A program made the translations under genes and the position numbers. From AC-32 sp963754265 (GTDB taxonomy: Bacteria > Actinomycetota > Thermoleophilia > Gaiellales > Gaiellaceae): 64,000 nucleotides of DNA. Positions 40,421-49,092 of the stretch are shown in pieces. The stretch lies in contig CAVWFB010000007.1 in the NCBI GenBank assembly GCA_963754265.1, forward strand, positions 124,001-188,000, given 5' to 3'. The first letter of the stretch is position 1. Each line of letters begins with the position of its first letter. The notes under the pieces are model-generated. The model was not told the origin of the DNA. It was given only the letters and a program-made list of their open reading frames with translations, and searched no databases.

Positions 40421-40914
40421 CGCTCCCGCGCCTTCTTCTCGAGCCCAGCGGCGACCTTGGCCGCGGTCTGCCGGACGTCGCTGTCCAGACCGTCCTCCTC
40501 TGCGATTCCCTGTAGGAGCACGATCGTGTCGCGCTGCGGTGAGCCGTTGCGCAGCGACAGGATCGCCAGGCGTCGCACGGCGGCGTTGTCGTCGGCGTTC
40601 GCCAGCGTGTGCAGAAGCGGCCGCACCGAGTTCACCGCCCGCGGGTGGTCGCGCGAGAGCAGCTCCAGCGAGAGCAGCGCCGAGCCACGGCAGGCGGGGC
40701 TTACGTCCTCCAGCCCGCGGCGGAGCAGCTCCTCCTTCTGGCGGAAGCGGAACTGCCCGACCGCCCGGTAGGCGGCCGCGCGCTCGATGTGATCCTGGGA
40801 GCGCGCCGCGGCCTCCAGCTCCTCCGCCCACGCGGCTCGGAGCTTGGCCAGGTCGCGCTCGTTCCCGCTCTCGGCGAGAACGTTCGCCTCGACGCCGGCC
40901 TCGGCGAGGCTCAA
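40417..40914 (-). CDS. HEAT-like helical repeat protein, unknown function
   Basis: 165 residues, all helical, with repeated units such as ACRGSALLSLELLSRD and NAAVRRLAILSLRNGS that resemble HEAT/PBS-lyase repeats. It starts at a TTG overlapping the citrate synthase stop (TTGA), so it is translationally coupled to that enzyme. It may serve as a scaffold; no specific partner is known. Confidence 0.65.
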   Translation of the reverse strand: MSLAEAGVEANVLAESGNERDLAKLRAAWAEELEAAARSQDHIERAAAYRAVGQFRFRQKEELLRRGLEDVSPACRGSALLSLELLSRDHPRAVNSVRPLLHTLANADDNAAVRRLAILSLRNGSPQRDTIVLLQGIAEEDGLDSDVRQTAAKVAAGLEKKARER

Positions 40915-42014
40915 CTCGGGACTGGCGCTCCGTCGACGGCTGAGGCCGGCCGCTCGGCGGGCCCCACGTACTGCGCCGACGGCCGGATCAGGCGGCCGGT
41001 GCGCTTCTCCTCGAGGATGTGAGCCGACCAGCCGGCCACGCGGGCGCAGGCGAACATCGCCGGGGTCAGGTCGTGCGGAATGTCGGCCACGTCCAGCACC
41101 ACGGCCGACCAGAACTCGACGTTCGTCTCGAGCGGGCGGTCGGGCTTGTACTCACGGAGGGCCGCGAGCGCGACCCGCTCGAGCTCCTCCGCGACCTCGA
41201 ACCGCGGCGAGCCGAGCTCCTGCGCGGTGCGCCGGAGAAGCCGTGCCCGCGGGTCCTCGGCGCGATAGACGCGGTGACCGAAGCCCATGATCCGTTGGTG
41301 CCGCTCCAGCAGGCTCTGCACGTAGCCCTCGGGGTCATGCGTGCGCGCCACCTCGTCGAGCATCGGCAGAACCCGGGCCGGAGCGCCGCCGTGGAGCGGC
41401 CCGGAGAGCGCACCGACCGCTCCGGACATGGCCGCGCCGGTGTCCGCGCCCGTCGAGGCGATGATCCTCGCGGTGAAGGTCGAGGCGTTGAGGCCGTGCT
41501 CCGCCGTGCAGATCCAGTACGTGTCGATCGCCTTCGCGTGTTTCGGATCGGCCTCCCCGCGCCAGCGGAGCAGGAACTTCTCGGCGGCGCTCCCGCCCTG
41601 GGCGACCACATCCTCGGGAATCCGGTCCGAATGCCCGTCGGCGACGCGGGCCGCCTCGGCGACGATCGCGATCATCTGGGGCGAGAGCCTGGCCAGATCG
41701 TCCCTGGCCTCCTCGGCCGAGATGTCGACGAGCTTCCGCAGCGACCACTCGCTGGAGAGCCGGGCCGTCTCGGCCTGGAGGTCGGACGGGGCGTTGCCAC
41801 TCAGGTGCTTGGGCTCGTACGGCTCCGGATCGGGCATCCCCGGCTCGAAGCTCTCGTCCACGAGCAGGCCCCAGACCTGCTCGTAGTGATAGGCGCCCAC
41901 CAGCTCCTCGATGTCGACGCCGCGATAGCGAAGCGCGCCGCCTTCACGGTCCGGCTCCGCGATCTGCGTCTGAAAGGCGACGACCCCTTCGAGCCCGGGC
42001 TTGAACTCGTTCAC
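40911..42014 (-). CDS. gltA: Citrate synthase
   Basis: 367 residues. Active-site blocks: TAEHGLNASTFTAR (His), GPLHGGAPARVL (His), GFGHRVYRAEDPRA and the C-terminal VAGWSAHILEEKR (Arg). It makes citrate from oxaloacetate and acetyl-CoA. I choose GTG 42014 (VNEFKPGLEGV) because TAGATT (42022-42027) lies 7 nt upstream. The frame is open further upstream, but that part is Arg-rich and not family-like. Methylcitrate synthase activity cannot be excluded. Confidence 0.94.
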   Translation of the reverse strand: MNEFKPGLEGVVAFQTQIAEPDREGGALRYRGVDIEELVGAYHYEQVWGLLVDESFEPGMPDPEPYEPKHLSGNAPSDLQAETARLSSEWSLRKLVDISAEEARDDLARLSPQMIAIVAEAARVADGHSDRIPEDVVAQGGSAAEKFLLRWRGEADPKHAKAIDTYWICTAEHGLNASTFTARIIASTGADTGAAMSGAVGALSGPLHGGAPARVLPMLDEVARTHDPEGYVQSLLERHQRIMGFGHRVYRAEDPRARLLRRTAQELGSPRFEVAEELERVALAALREYKPDRPLETNVEFWSAVVLDVADIPHDLTPAMFACARVAGWSAHILEEKRTGRLIRPSAQYVGPAERPASAVDGAPVPS

Positions 42015-42121
42015 GGCCGGAAATCTACAGGCCAAGGCGTCGACGGCCGCCTCACACACGTCGGGGGAAATGCAACGTCGCGGACCCGGACGGCGAACGG
42101 CCTCCGCTAGAGTCCTGCGCC

Positions 42122-43210
42122 GTGGCCCATGCGGTGACATTGATCCCCGGAGACGGCACCGGCCCGGAGCTCGCCGAAGCAACGCGCCGAGTGCTCGAGG
42201 CCACCGGCGTCGACTTCGACTGGGACGTCCAGGATGCCGGCGCCGACGTGATGGAGGCCTACGGCGGCAACCCGCTGCCGGATCAGGTGCTCGACTCGAT
42301 CAAGCGCACCGGGGTGGCGCTCAAGGGGCCGATCACCACGCCCGTCGGCGGCGGCTTCCGGTCGGTCAACGTGACCCTGCGCAAGACGCTCGACCTCTAC
42401 GGCCAGGTGCGTCCCTGCAAGAGCTACGAGGGCGTGCGCTCACGGTACGAGAACGTCGACCTGATCATCGTCCGCGAGGCGACCGAGGACCTGTACGCGG
42501 GCATCGAGTTCGAAGAGGGCTCCAATCACGCCACCGAGCTCGCTTCCTGGCTGGAGGCGCACGGTGGTCAGGTGCCGGCCGGGTCCGGGATCTCGATCAA
42601 GCCGCTGTCGATCGACGGCAGTCGCCGGATCGTCGAGTTCGCCTTCGACTACGCGCGCCGCAACGGACGCCGCAAGGTGACCGCCGTCCACAAGGCGAAC
42701 ATCATGAAGTTCTCGGACGGCCTCTTCCTCCGCGTTGCGCGCGAGGTCGCCGAGGAGAACTCGGACCTCGAGTTCGAAGACCGAATCGTGGACAACCTCT
42801 GCATGCAGCTCGTCCAGCGTCCGGAGGAGTACGACGTGCTCGTCCTGCCGAACCTCTACGGAGACATCGTCTCCGACCTCGCCGCGGGTCTCGTCGGCGG
42901 CCTCGGCCTCGCCCCGGGTGCGAACTTCGGCACCCACGCGGCGGTCTTCGAGCCCACGCACGGCTCGGCGCCGAAGTACACGGGTCAGAACAAGGTCAAT
43001 CCCATGGCGATGATCCTCTCCGGCATGCTGATGCTCCGCCACCTCGAGGAGACCGACGCGGCCGACCGGCTCGAGAGCGCGATCGCCGACGTGATCCGTT
43101 CCGGCGAGAAGGTCACCTACGACATGAAGCCTTCGCGCGACGACCCGACGGCTGTCGGCACCAGCGACGTCGCCGACGCGATCATCGGCGCCATGGGAGT
43201 ACGGGTCTGA
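42122..43210 (+). CDS. icd: Isocitrate dehydrogenase of the NAD-type IDH/IPMDH family
   Basis: 362 residues. Family blocks are LIPGDGTGPEL, the substrate loop VNVTLRKTLDLY, VREATEDLYAG, HKANIMKFSDGLF, LYGDIVSDLAAGLVGGLG and FEPTHGSAPKYTGQNKVNP. It is shorter than NADP-dependent enzymes and resembles IDH3-type proteins. Cofactor choice is inferred. It sits between citrate synthase (divergent, 107 bp away) and malate dehydrogenase. GTG start with TAGAGT (42108-42113) 8 nt upstream. Confidence 0.9.
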   Translation: MAHAVTLIPGDGTGPELAEATRRVLEATGVDFDWDVQDAGADVMEAYGGNPLPDQVLDSIKRTGVALKGPITTPVGGGFRSVNVTLRKTLDLYGQVRPCKSYEGVRSRYENVDLIIVREATEDLYAGIEFEEGSNHATELASWLEAHGGQVPAGSGISIKPLSIDGSRRIVEFAFDYARRNGRRKVTAVHKANIMKFSDGLFLRVAREVAEENSDLEFEDRIVDNLCMQLVQRPEEYDVLVLPNLYGDIVSDLAAGLVGGLGLAPGANFGTHAAVFEPTHGSAPKYTGQNKVNPMAMILSGMLMLRHLEETDAADRLESAIADVIRSGEKVTYDMKPSRDDPTAVGTSDVADAIIGAMGVRV

Positions 43211-43224
43211 GCGCACGAAGCAAG

Positions 43225-44142
43225 GTGACGGTGGTCGGGGCGGGCAACGTCGGCGCTACCTGCGCACAGGTGCTCGCGGTGCGCGACTACGCCGACATCG
43301 TGCTCGTCGACATCAAGGAGAACCTGCCGCAGGGCAAGGCCCTCGACATCGACCAGATGGGCGCGGTTCTCGGCTACGAGCCCAGCGTCGCCGGCTCGAA
43401 CGGGTACGAGGAGACCGCGGCCTCCGACGTCGTCGTGATCACGGCCGGCCTTCCGCGGTCGCCCGGGATGAGCCGCGACGACCTCGTGACCACGAACGAG
43501 AAGATCGTCGGCTCGGTGACCCAGCAGGTCGTCGCCCAGTCTCCCGACGCCGTGTTGATCGTGGTCTCAAACCCGCTCGACGCGATGTGCCACGTGGCCA
43601 AGAGCGTCTCCGGCTGGCCGAAAGAGCGGGTCTTCGGGATGGCCGGCATTCTCGACACTGCGCGGTTCTCGACGTTCATCGCCTGGGAGACAGGCGCCTC
43701 CCTGAAGGACGTCACCGCGATGGTGCTGGGCGGCCACGGCGACCAGATGGTGCCGGTGGTCTCGGCCACGAGCGTCGGCGGCGTGCCGCTGCGAAAGCTC
43801 GTGCCCGAGGACCGGATCCAGGCCATGGTCGAGCGAACGGCCAAGGGCGGCGGCGAGATCGTCGAGCTCCTCGGCACCTCGGCCTGGTACGCGCCGGGGG
43901 CGGCGGCGGCGCAGATGGTCGACGCCGTCGTTCTCGACGAGCACCGGGTCTTGCCCTGCACCGCCTACCTCGAGGGCGAGTACGGGATCGACGGCCTCTA
44001 CATGGGCGTGCCCGTCAAGCTGGGCGCCGGCGGGATCGAGCACATCCTGGAGCTCGACCTCGGCGAGGACGAGCGTCAGGCCCTCGATGCCTCCGCCGAG
44101 GCCGTGCGCGAGGTCGTGGGCGTCCTCGGCAGCGCCGCCTGA
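43225..44142 (+). CDS. mdh: Malate dehydrogenase
   Basis: About 305 residues of the LDH-like MDH type. NAD fold VGAGNVGATCAQ with IVLVDIKE (acidic residue favouring NAD), substrate-loop Arg in GLPRSPGMSRDDL, and catalytic His in LGGHGDQMVP. GTG 43225 gives VTVVGAGNVG. A CTG at 43207 overlapping the icd stop (CTGA) would add LSARSK, which fits the usual family N-terminus, so the true start is uncertain. It is co-transcribed with icd. Confidence 0.94.
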   Translation: MTVVGAGNVGATCAQVLAVRDYADIVLVDIKENLPQGKALDIDQMGAVLGYEPSVAGSNGYEETAASDVVVITAGLPRSPGMSRDDLVTTNEKIVGSVTQQVVAQSPDAVLIVVSNPLDAMCHVAKSVSGWPKERVFGMAGILDTARFSTFIAWETGASLKDVTAMVLGGHGDQMVPVVSATSVGGVPLRKLVPEDRIQAMVERTAKGGGEIVELLGTSAWYAPGAAAAQMVDAVVLDEHRVLPCTAYLEGEYGIDGLYMGVPVKLGAGGIEHILELDLGEDERQALDASAEAVREVVGVLGSAA

Positions 44143-44159
44143 GTCGAGGCCTAGGCGGA

Positions 44160-44903
44160 ATGGAGCTCGGATTGAAGGGACGCACGGCGATCGTCTGCGG
44201 GGCTTCCTCCGGCATCGGTCTCGCGATCGCCGAATCGCTGGCAGCCGAAGGCGCGAACGTCGCCATGTTCGCTCGGCGGCGCGACCTGCTCGAGCAGGAG
44301 GCCGAACGGCTCGGCGCCCTCGCGGTGCGCGGCGACGTGACGAATCCGGCCGATCTCCAGCGGCTGGTCGACCGGACGCTCAAGGCCTTCGGCGGGATCG
44401 ACATCCTGGTCAACAACAGCGGCGGCCCGCCCCGCACGCCCGCGATCGGCCTGACGGACGAGCAGGTCGAGGAGGCCGTCGAGCTGTTGCTGCTCTCGGC
44501 GATCCGGCTCACGAGCCTCTGCCTGCCGCAGCTCGAACGCAGCGGGCGCGGCCGCGTGATCAACATCGAGTCGAGCTCCGTTCGGGAGCCGATCGACTCG
44601 CTGGCGCTCTCGAATGCCGTGCGCCCGGGCGTGATCGGCTGGGCCAAGACGCTGGCCCGCGAGGTCGGCCCGAAGAAGATCACGGTCAACTCGATCGCAC
44701 CCGGGCGCATCGAGACGGCCCGGTTGGCGGAGGCGTACGCGGGCAAGCCCCGCGCCGAAGATCTCGAGGTGATCCCGCTCCGGCGTTTCGGCCAGCCGCG
44801 CGAGGTCGCGCAGGTCGTGAGCTTCCTGGCCTCCGACGCGGCGAGCTACGTCACGGGGGCCGTCATCCCCGTCGATGGCGGCCTGACGCGCTTCCTTCTC
44901 TAG
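44160..44903 (+). CDS. Short-chain dehydrogenase/reductase with altered active site
   Basis: 247 residues. The cofactor motif CGASSGIGLAIAESLA and ILVNNSGGPP are intact, and the C-terminus (DAASYVTGAVIPVDGG) is family-like. The catalytic YxxxK is missing: after the Ser-rich IESSS the region reads LALSNAVRPGVIGWAK, with Leu or Ser for Tyr and Arg155 near the Lys position. A known SDR branch shares this, so the chemistry may differ. It follows mdh with a 17-bp gap. Confidence 0.85.
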   Translation: MELGLKGRTAIVCGASSGIGLAIAESLAAEGANVAMFARRRDLLEQEAERLGALAVRGDVTNPADLQRLVDRTLKAFGGIDILVNNSGGPPRTPAIGLTDEQVEEAVELLLLSAIRLTSLCLPQLERSGRGRVINIESSSVREPIDSLALSNAVRPGVIGWAKTLAREVGPKKITVNSIAPGRIETARLAEAYAGKPRAEDLEVIPLRRFGQPREVAQVVSFLASDAASYVTGAVIPVDGGLTRFLL

Positions 44904-44924
44904 CTAGCTAGGTACTCTCGTCGG

Positions 44925-45926
44925 ATGCGGTGGCTCACGCCGGCGCGCCTGGCTACGGCCGGGCTCTTTTTCCTCGGCGCCGCGGCGTTCGTGCTCTGGC
45001 TCGCGCCCGCGAACGGCTACGACATCAGGCTCGTCGACCCGGCTCACCCGGTCGACCCGGTGATCAGCGTGCCGCGCGAGAAGCCGGGCAACTCGAACGG
45101 CTCGATCTACTTCGTCGACGTTCGCGAGCGCCAGGCCCGCCTGCTCGAGCGAATCCTTCCCTGGGTTCGGGCGGACGGATCCGACCTCGTGCCTGCACCG
45201 AAGATCTCGCAGACGCTCGAGCGACGGCTGGGACAGCTCGACATGACCGACTCGCAGAAGGTCGCCGCGGTCGTCGCCCTCAACCACCTGGGCTACGACG
45301 TCCGGGCGCGCAGCGGAGGGGTCACCGTCCTCCTCGTCCAGCAAGGATCGCCCGCCGCCAAGGTGCTGCAGCCCGATGACGTGATCGTCTCCGTGAACGG
45401 CAAGAAGGTCGCCTCGGTGCTCGCACTGCGGAACGCCCTCGCCGCCAAGAGGCCGGGCACGACGGTCCGGATCGGCTACCGGCGGGACGGCAAGGTGCGA
45501 ACGGCGGCGATCGAGACGGTCGCGGACCCCGAGAACCCGAAGCGGGCGATCATCGGCGTCTCGGCCACTGACGACCTCACGGTCAAGCTGCCGGTCCGGA
45601 TCAGGTTCGATGCCGGTGGCGTCGGTGGCCCGTCGGCCGGACTCGCCTTCGCGCTCGACATCCTCCAGGAGCTCGGTCGAAACGTGGCCCACGGGAAGAA
45701 GGTCGCCGCGACCGGCGAGCTCTCCCTGGACGGAACCGTCGGCCCGATCGGCGGTGTGAAGCAAAAGACTCTCGGCGCGCGCAAAGCAGGTGTGGACGTC
45801 TTCCTCGTACCCGCCGGGGAGAACGCGCGCGAGGCGAGGCGGTATGCGAAGGACCTCCCCATCATCCCTGTGCACAACTTTCAACAGGCGTTGCGGGCAC
45901 TGGCAACGCTGGCCCCGAAAGCGTAA
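44925..45926 (+). CDS. PDZ plus Lon-like (S16) serine protease, YlbL type
   Basis: 333 residues. One N-terminal membrane helix (TAGLFFLGAAAFVLWLA), a PDZ domain (about 120-190, VLLVQQGSPAAKVLQPDDVIVS) and a Lon proteolytic domain with Ser in GGPSAGLAFALDI and Lys in GGVKQKTLGA. It probably cleaves secreted or membrane proteins outside the cytoplasm. ATG with TACTCT (44913-44918) 6 nt upstream, so probably leaderless. A hairpin follows. Confidence 0.92.
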   Translation: MRWLTPARLATAGLFFLGAAAFVLWLAPANGYDIRLVDPAHPVDPVISVPREKPGNSNGSIYFVDVRERQARLLERILPWVRADGSDLVPAPKISQTLERRLGQLDMTDSQKVAAVVALNHLGYDVRARSGGVTVLLVQQGSPAAKVLQPDDVIVSVNGKKVASVLALRNALAAKRPGTTVRIGYRRDGKVRTAAIETVADPENPKRAIIGVSATDDLTVKLPVRIRFDAGGVGGPSAGLAFALDILQELGRNVAHGKKVAATGELSLDGTVGPIGGVKQKTLGARKAGVDVFLVPAGENAREARRYAKDLPIIPVHNFQQALRALATLAPKA

Positions 45927-45937
45927 AGAACACCGAG

Positions 45938-45965
45938 TTTTCGGCAGTTTTGAAACCGCCGGAAA
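45938..45965. terminator. AT-containing hairpin after the PDZ/S16 protease gene
   Basis: TTTTCGGC and GTTT pair with AAAC and GCCGGAAA, with G-U wobble, and a T-rich stretch (TTGCAGTGTTTT) follows. It is probably a terminator. Confidence 0.55.
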
Positions 45966-45992
45966 TTGCAGTGTTTTCTCCACAGACAAGTC

Positions 45993-46020
45993 TTGATTCG
46001 CGGGGCCTGGCGCCTATCAT
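45993..46020 (+). promoter_or_regulatory. Sigma70-like promoter for the small Cys-rich protein
   Basis: TTGATT (45993-45998), a 16-bp spacer and TATCAT (46015-46020). The predicted start is near 46027, which gives a 37-nt leader including GAGGAG. Confidence 0.5.
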
Positions 46021-46063
46021 CCCGCCTTGTTCGGGCAGGCGACCTAGAGGAGCAAACTGGGGT

Positions 46064-46249
46064 ATGAGCAAGATCACTAAACCAACCTGCGAGGATTGCT
46101 ACTTCCATCGGGCCGGTCTCTGCGCCCTTGTCCTCGAGGCTCCATGCCCCACCTTCCGTCTCCATAGCCGGGGCTCGCTCGTGCCGCCGCGCCAGCCCCG
46201 CCTCGTGCCGCGGCCGCTCGCTCCGCTGGCGGGCCAGTCGGCCGCCTAG
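46064..46249 (+). CDS. Small cysteine-rich protein
   Basis: 61 residues. Four cysteines lie in the first 30 (TCEDCYFHRAGLC, APCPTFR), and then comes a Pro/Arg-rich tail. The cysteines could bind zinc or a cluster. It has its own promoter and a GAGGAG site 11 nt before the ATG. The convergent aminotransferase gene ends 5 bp away. Function unknown. Confidence 0.6.
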   Translation: MSKITKPTCEDCYFHRAGLCALVLEAPCPTFRLHSRGSLVPPRQPRLVPRPLAPLAGQSAA

Positions 46250-46253
46250 TTGG

Positions 46254-47336
46254 CTACACCGCCGCGGGAGTCGCCGCGACGAGCTTTGCAAGGCGCTTGA
46301 CGCCCTCCTCGATCTCGGCGGGCGAGGCGAAGCTGAAGGCCAGGCGGGCGCTGTTCGGAGGCCCGCCGAAGTCGACCCCGGGCACGAACGTGACTCCGGT
46401 CTCCGTCGCGCGTGAGAGCAGCTCGCCCGCGTCGAGCGACTCGGGGAGCTCGAGCCAGAGGAAGTAGCCGCCCTCGGGCCGGCTCCAGTGCGCCCGGCCA
46501 TCGAGCTCGCGCTCGAGGGCCCCGAGCATCGCGTCGCGTCGGGCGCGCAACAGGTCGCGGACACGCTCGAGGTTCGGCTCGAACAACCCGCGGCGCAGGA
46601 ACTCGAGCACGGTCGCCTGGGCCACGAGCGCCGGCGAGATGTACGTCGAGGCAACGAGGTCCTCGAGCCCTCCCGCGTGCTCGTCCGGCACGATCGCATA
46701 GCCGACGCGGAGTCCCGGCGCGATCGTCTTGGAGAAGGAGGAGCTGTACAACACCTTCCTCCCTCCCTCCAGCTCGAAGAGCGTCGGCGACGGCTCGCCG
46801 TCGTAGCGGACGAGGCCGTAGGGGTCGTCTTCGAGGATGCGCAGGTCACCGTCGAGCGCCAGGGCGGCCAGCCGCCGCCGGCGCTCACCGGACAGCGTCA
46901 CGCCGGCCGGGTTCTGAAAGGTCGGGATCGTGTAGAGGAACCGGGGGCCGCCTGGAAGGCCCTCGAGCTCGTCGACGTCGAGGCCGTGCTCGTCGATCGC
47001 GACCTCGTCGAAGCCGCCGGGCATCGCGGCGAGGATCTTTCGCGGCCGGTCGTACGTCGGCCGCTCGACGATCACCCTGCGGCCCGCCGCGAACGTGGAG
47101 AGCACGAAATGGAAGGCCTGCAGGGAGCCGTTCGTCACGACCACGCGTGACGGGTCGACGCCGTGGTGCTCGCCGATCCATTCGCGCAGCGGCTCGTACC
47201 CGAGGGTGTGCCCGTACAGGAGCGCCGCTGCTCCGTCGTGCTCGATCGCGGTCTTGGCACAGTCCGCGAGATCCGAGACGGGCAGGCATTCGGGCGCGGG
47301 GACGCCGCGCGCGAAGGAGATCGTTCCGGTGTTCAC
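46254..47336 (-). CDS. PLP-dependent aminotransferase, LysN/MocR-like class I
   Basis: 360 residues. PLP-binding Lys in SSSFSKTIAPGLRVGY, FLYTIPTFQNPAGVTLS, EDDPYGLVRYDG and a C-terminal LAFSFASPAEIEEGV. It resembles 2-aminoadipate aminotransferases; the substrate is not certain. There is no GntR helix-turn-helix, unlike MocR proteins. I choose GTG 47336 (VNTGTISFARG) because TACACT (47343-47348) lies 6 nt upstream; the open frame continues farther but is not family-like. Confidence 0.9.
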   Translation of the reverse strand: MNTGTISFARGVPAPECLPVSDLADCAKTAIEHDGAAALLYGHTLGYEPLREWIGEHHGVDPSRVVVTNGSLQAFHFVLSTFAAGRRVIVERPTYDRPRKILAAMPGGFDEVAIDEHGLDVDELEGLPGGPRFLYTIPTFQNPAGVTLSGERRRRLAALALDGDLRILEDDPYGLVRYDGEPSPTLFELEGGRKVLYSSSFSKTIAPGLRVGYAIVPDEHAGGLEDLVASTYISPALVAQATVLEFLRRGLFEPNLERVRDLLRARRDAMLGALERELDGRAHWSRPEGGYFLWLELPESLDAGELLSRATETGVTFVPGVDFGGPPNSARLAFSFASPAEIEEGVKRLAKLVAATPAAV

Positions 47337-47418
47337 GCCGCCAGTGTAGGGGTAGGCTCGGTGCGCAACGGCCGCCGTCCGACCCATCCTGGGATCTCCT
47401 GATCGTTCACGCAAACGG

Positions 47419-49092
47419 GTGAGAAGAAAGTTGCCTTTCGTGCCGACCTTCATGAACGTGGGTCTCCGCTGCGCCGCCCTCACTGTCCTGCTCGCGCTCG
47501 CCCTCGCTGCCCCCGCGGCGGCTGCCACCGGACCGACGATCCTGGTCAAGTTCAAGCAGCCGGCAAGCGGCGCTGCCAGGGTGGCCGCATCCGGCGACGG
47601 ATTCGTGCACGAGACCGCCGGCAAGGTCGCGGTGGTCGATCCGGGGCCTGGGGAGTCGGTCGCCGACGCGGTGGCCGCGTACCGCGCCAGGCCCGACGTC
47701 GCCTACGCGGAGCCGAATCGCTTCCGTCACCTCCTTGCGCTCGGAACACCGGACGACCCCGACTACTCGCAGCAATGGGCGCTCTCTACGATCGACGCCG
47801 TCGGCGGCTGGTCGGTCTTCCCGGGCACGTTCACGCCCGCGGCCGGCGTTCCGATTGGAATCGTCGACACCGGGGTCGACGGCTCTCACACCGATCTCTC
47901 GGGCCGCCTCTCGGCCGACAGCGCCGTCTGCCTCAGCGGCGGCTGCACGGCCGGTGCGCCGACCGACCCGGTCGGCCACGGGACTCACGTGGCAGGCATC
48001 GCCGGAGCCGCCACCAACAACGCGGTCGGTGTCGCCGGGCTCGACTTTGCGTCGCCCCTGATCGCCGTGCGCGTGTTCCACGACGACCCCGACGACGGCT
48101 GGATCGCTGACGACTCCGACATCGCGGATGGAATCGCCTGGGCGGCGCAGCACGGCGCCCGGGTGATCAACCTCAGCCTGGGCGGACCCGGCTACTCACT
48201 GACGCTCTGCAACGCGGTCGAACTGGCGATGAACGCCTACCACGCCGTGGTGGTCGTGGCGGCAGGCAACGCGGGAGTGGCTACGCCCGACTACCCGGCT
48301 GCGTGCCCCGGCGCGATCGGGGTGGCCGCGACCGACAGCGCCGACGAGCCGGCGTGGTTCTCGAACTACGGCAGCCCCGACGTCTTCGTCTCCGCCCCGG
48401 GCGTCGACATCCTCTCGACCTATCCCGCGGCGCTTTCCCCGACCGACTGCCCCGGCGACCCGGTCGGCTATTGCCGCCTCAACGGAACCTCGATGGCCTC
48501 TCCGTTCGCGTCCGCGGTCGCGGCATTGATCGTGAGCCTCCACCCGGAGGCCTCGCCGTCGGCCGTGCGGCAGATGCTGGCCACGAGCTCCGACAAGGTC
48601 GGCCCGTTCCCGTACGGCACCGACCCGTACGGCACCTGCACGGGTTGCACGTGGGAGCAGGACTACGGCTACGGCCGGATCAACGTGGCGCGGGCCCTCG
48701 CGACCGCCGTGCCTCCCCCTCCGCCGCCGCCTCCTCCGCCACCGCCACCTCCACCGCCGCCCCCACCGCCTCCTCCGCCGATCGTGTCCAGCGTCGACAA
48801 GAAGGCGCCCGTCGTGCGGGTCTTCGCGGCCCGTGGAAAGCATCGGAAGACACTGCGCCTGCACTACCTCGTCAGCGACGACAAGGGCCAGACGACGGAG
48901 CGAATCACCGTCTACCGCAGGACCAGGGCGCTCAAGACCTTGGCGCGCCCGCTGCGCCCGACGGACAACGCTGTCGCGTACTGGGTGTCCTGGCGACCGG
49001 CGAAAGCGGGCTCGTACCGCTTCTGCGTCCGTGCGACGGATGCCGCGAAGAACCGCAGCCCGCTGGTCTGCGCGGCTATCCGCGTCCGCTAG
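47419..49092 (+). CDS. Secreted subtilisin-like serine protease (S8) with a poly-proline linker
   Basis: 557 residues. Signal peptide (about 12-36), an inhibitor-like propeptide to about residue 110, then a catalytic domain with Asp in IGIVDTGVDGSH, His in GHGTHVAGI, the oxyanion Asn region AAGNAGVA and Ser in NGTSMASPFA. A run of 23 prolines (48712-48780) joins it to a C-terminal beta domain (about 455-557). GTG 47419 is the longest start; ATG 47452 also leaves a good signal peptide. The stop overlaps the sucD stop (CTAG). Confidence 0.9.
   Translation: MRRKLPFVPTFMNVGLRCAALTVLLALALAAPAAAATGPTILVKFKQPASGAARVAASGDGFVHETAGKVAVVDPGPGESVADAVAAYRARPDVAYAEPNRFRHLLALGTPDDPDYSQQWALSTIDAVGGWSVFPGTFTPAAGVPIGIVDTGVDGSHTDLSGRLSADSAVCLSGGCTAGAPTDPVGHGTHVAGIAGAATNNAVGVAGLDFASPLIAVRVFHDDPDDGWIADDSDIADGIAWAAQHGARVINLSLGGPGYSLTLCNAVELAMNAYHAVVVVAAGNAGVATPDYPAACPGAIGVAATDSADEPAWFSNYGSPDVFVSAPGVDILSTYPAALSPTDCPGDPVGYCRLNGTSMASPFASAVAALIVSLHPEASPSAVRQMLATSSDKVGPFPYGTDPYGTCTGCTWEQDYGYGRINVARALATAVPPPPPPPPPPPPPPPPPPPPPPPIVSSVDKKAPVVRVFAARGKHRKTLRLHYLVSDDKGQTTERITVYRRTRALKTLARPLRPTDNAVAYWVSWRPAKAGSYRFCVRATDAAKNRSPLVCAAIRVR

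Noticed and set aside
48712..48780. Repetitive CCG/CCT sequence as a CRISPR or satellite array
   Set aside because: It is a proline codon run in frame inside the subtilase gene; there are no spacers.
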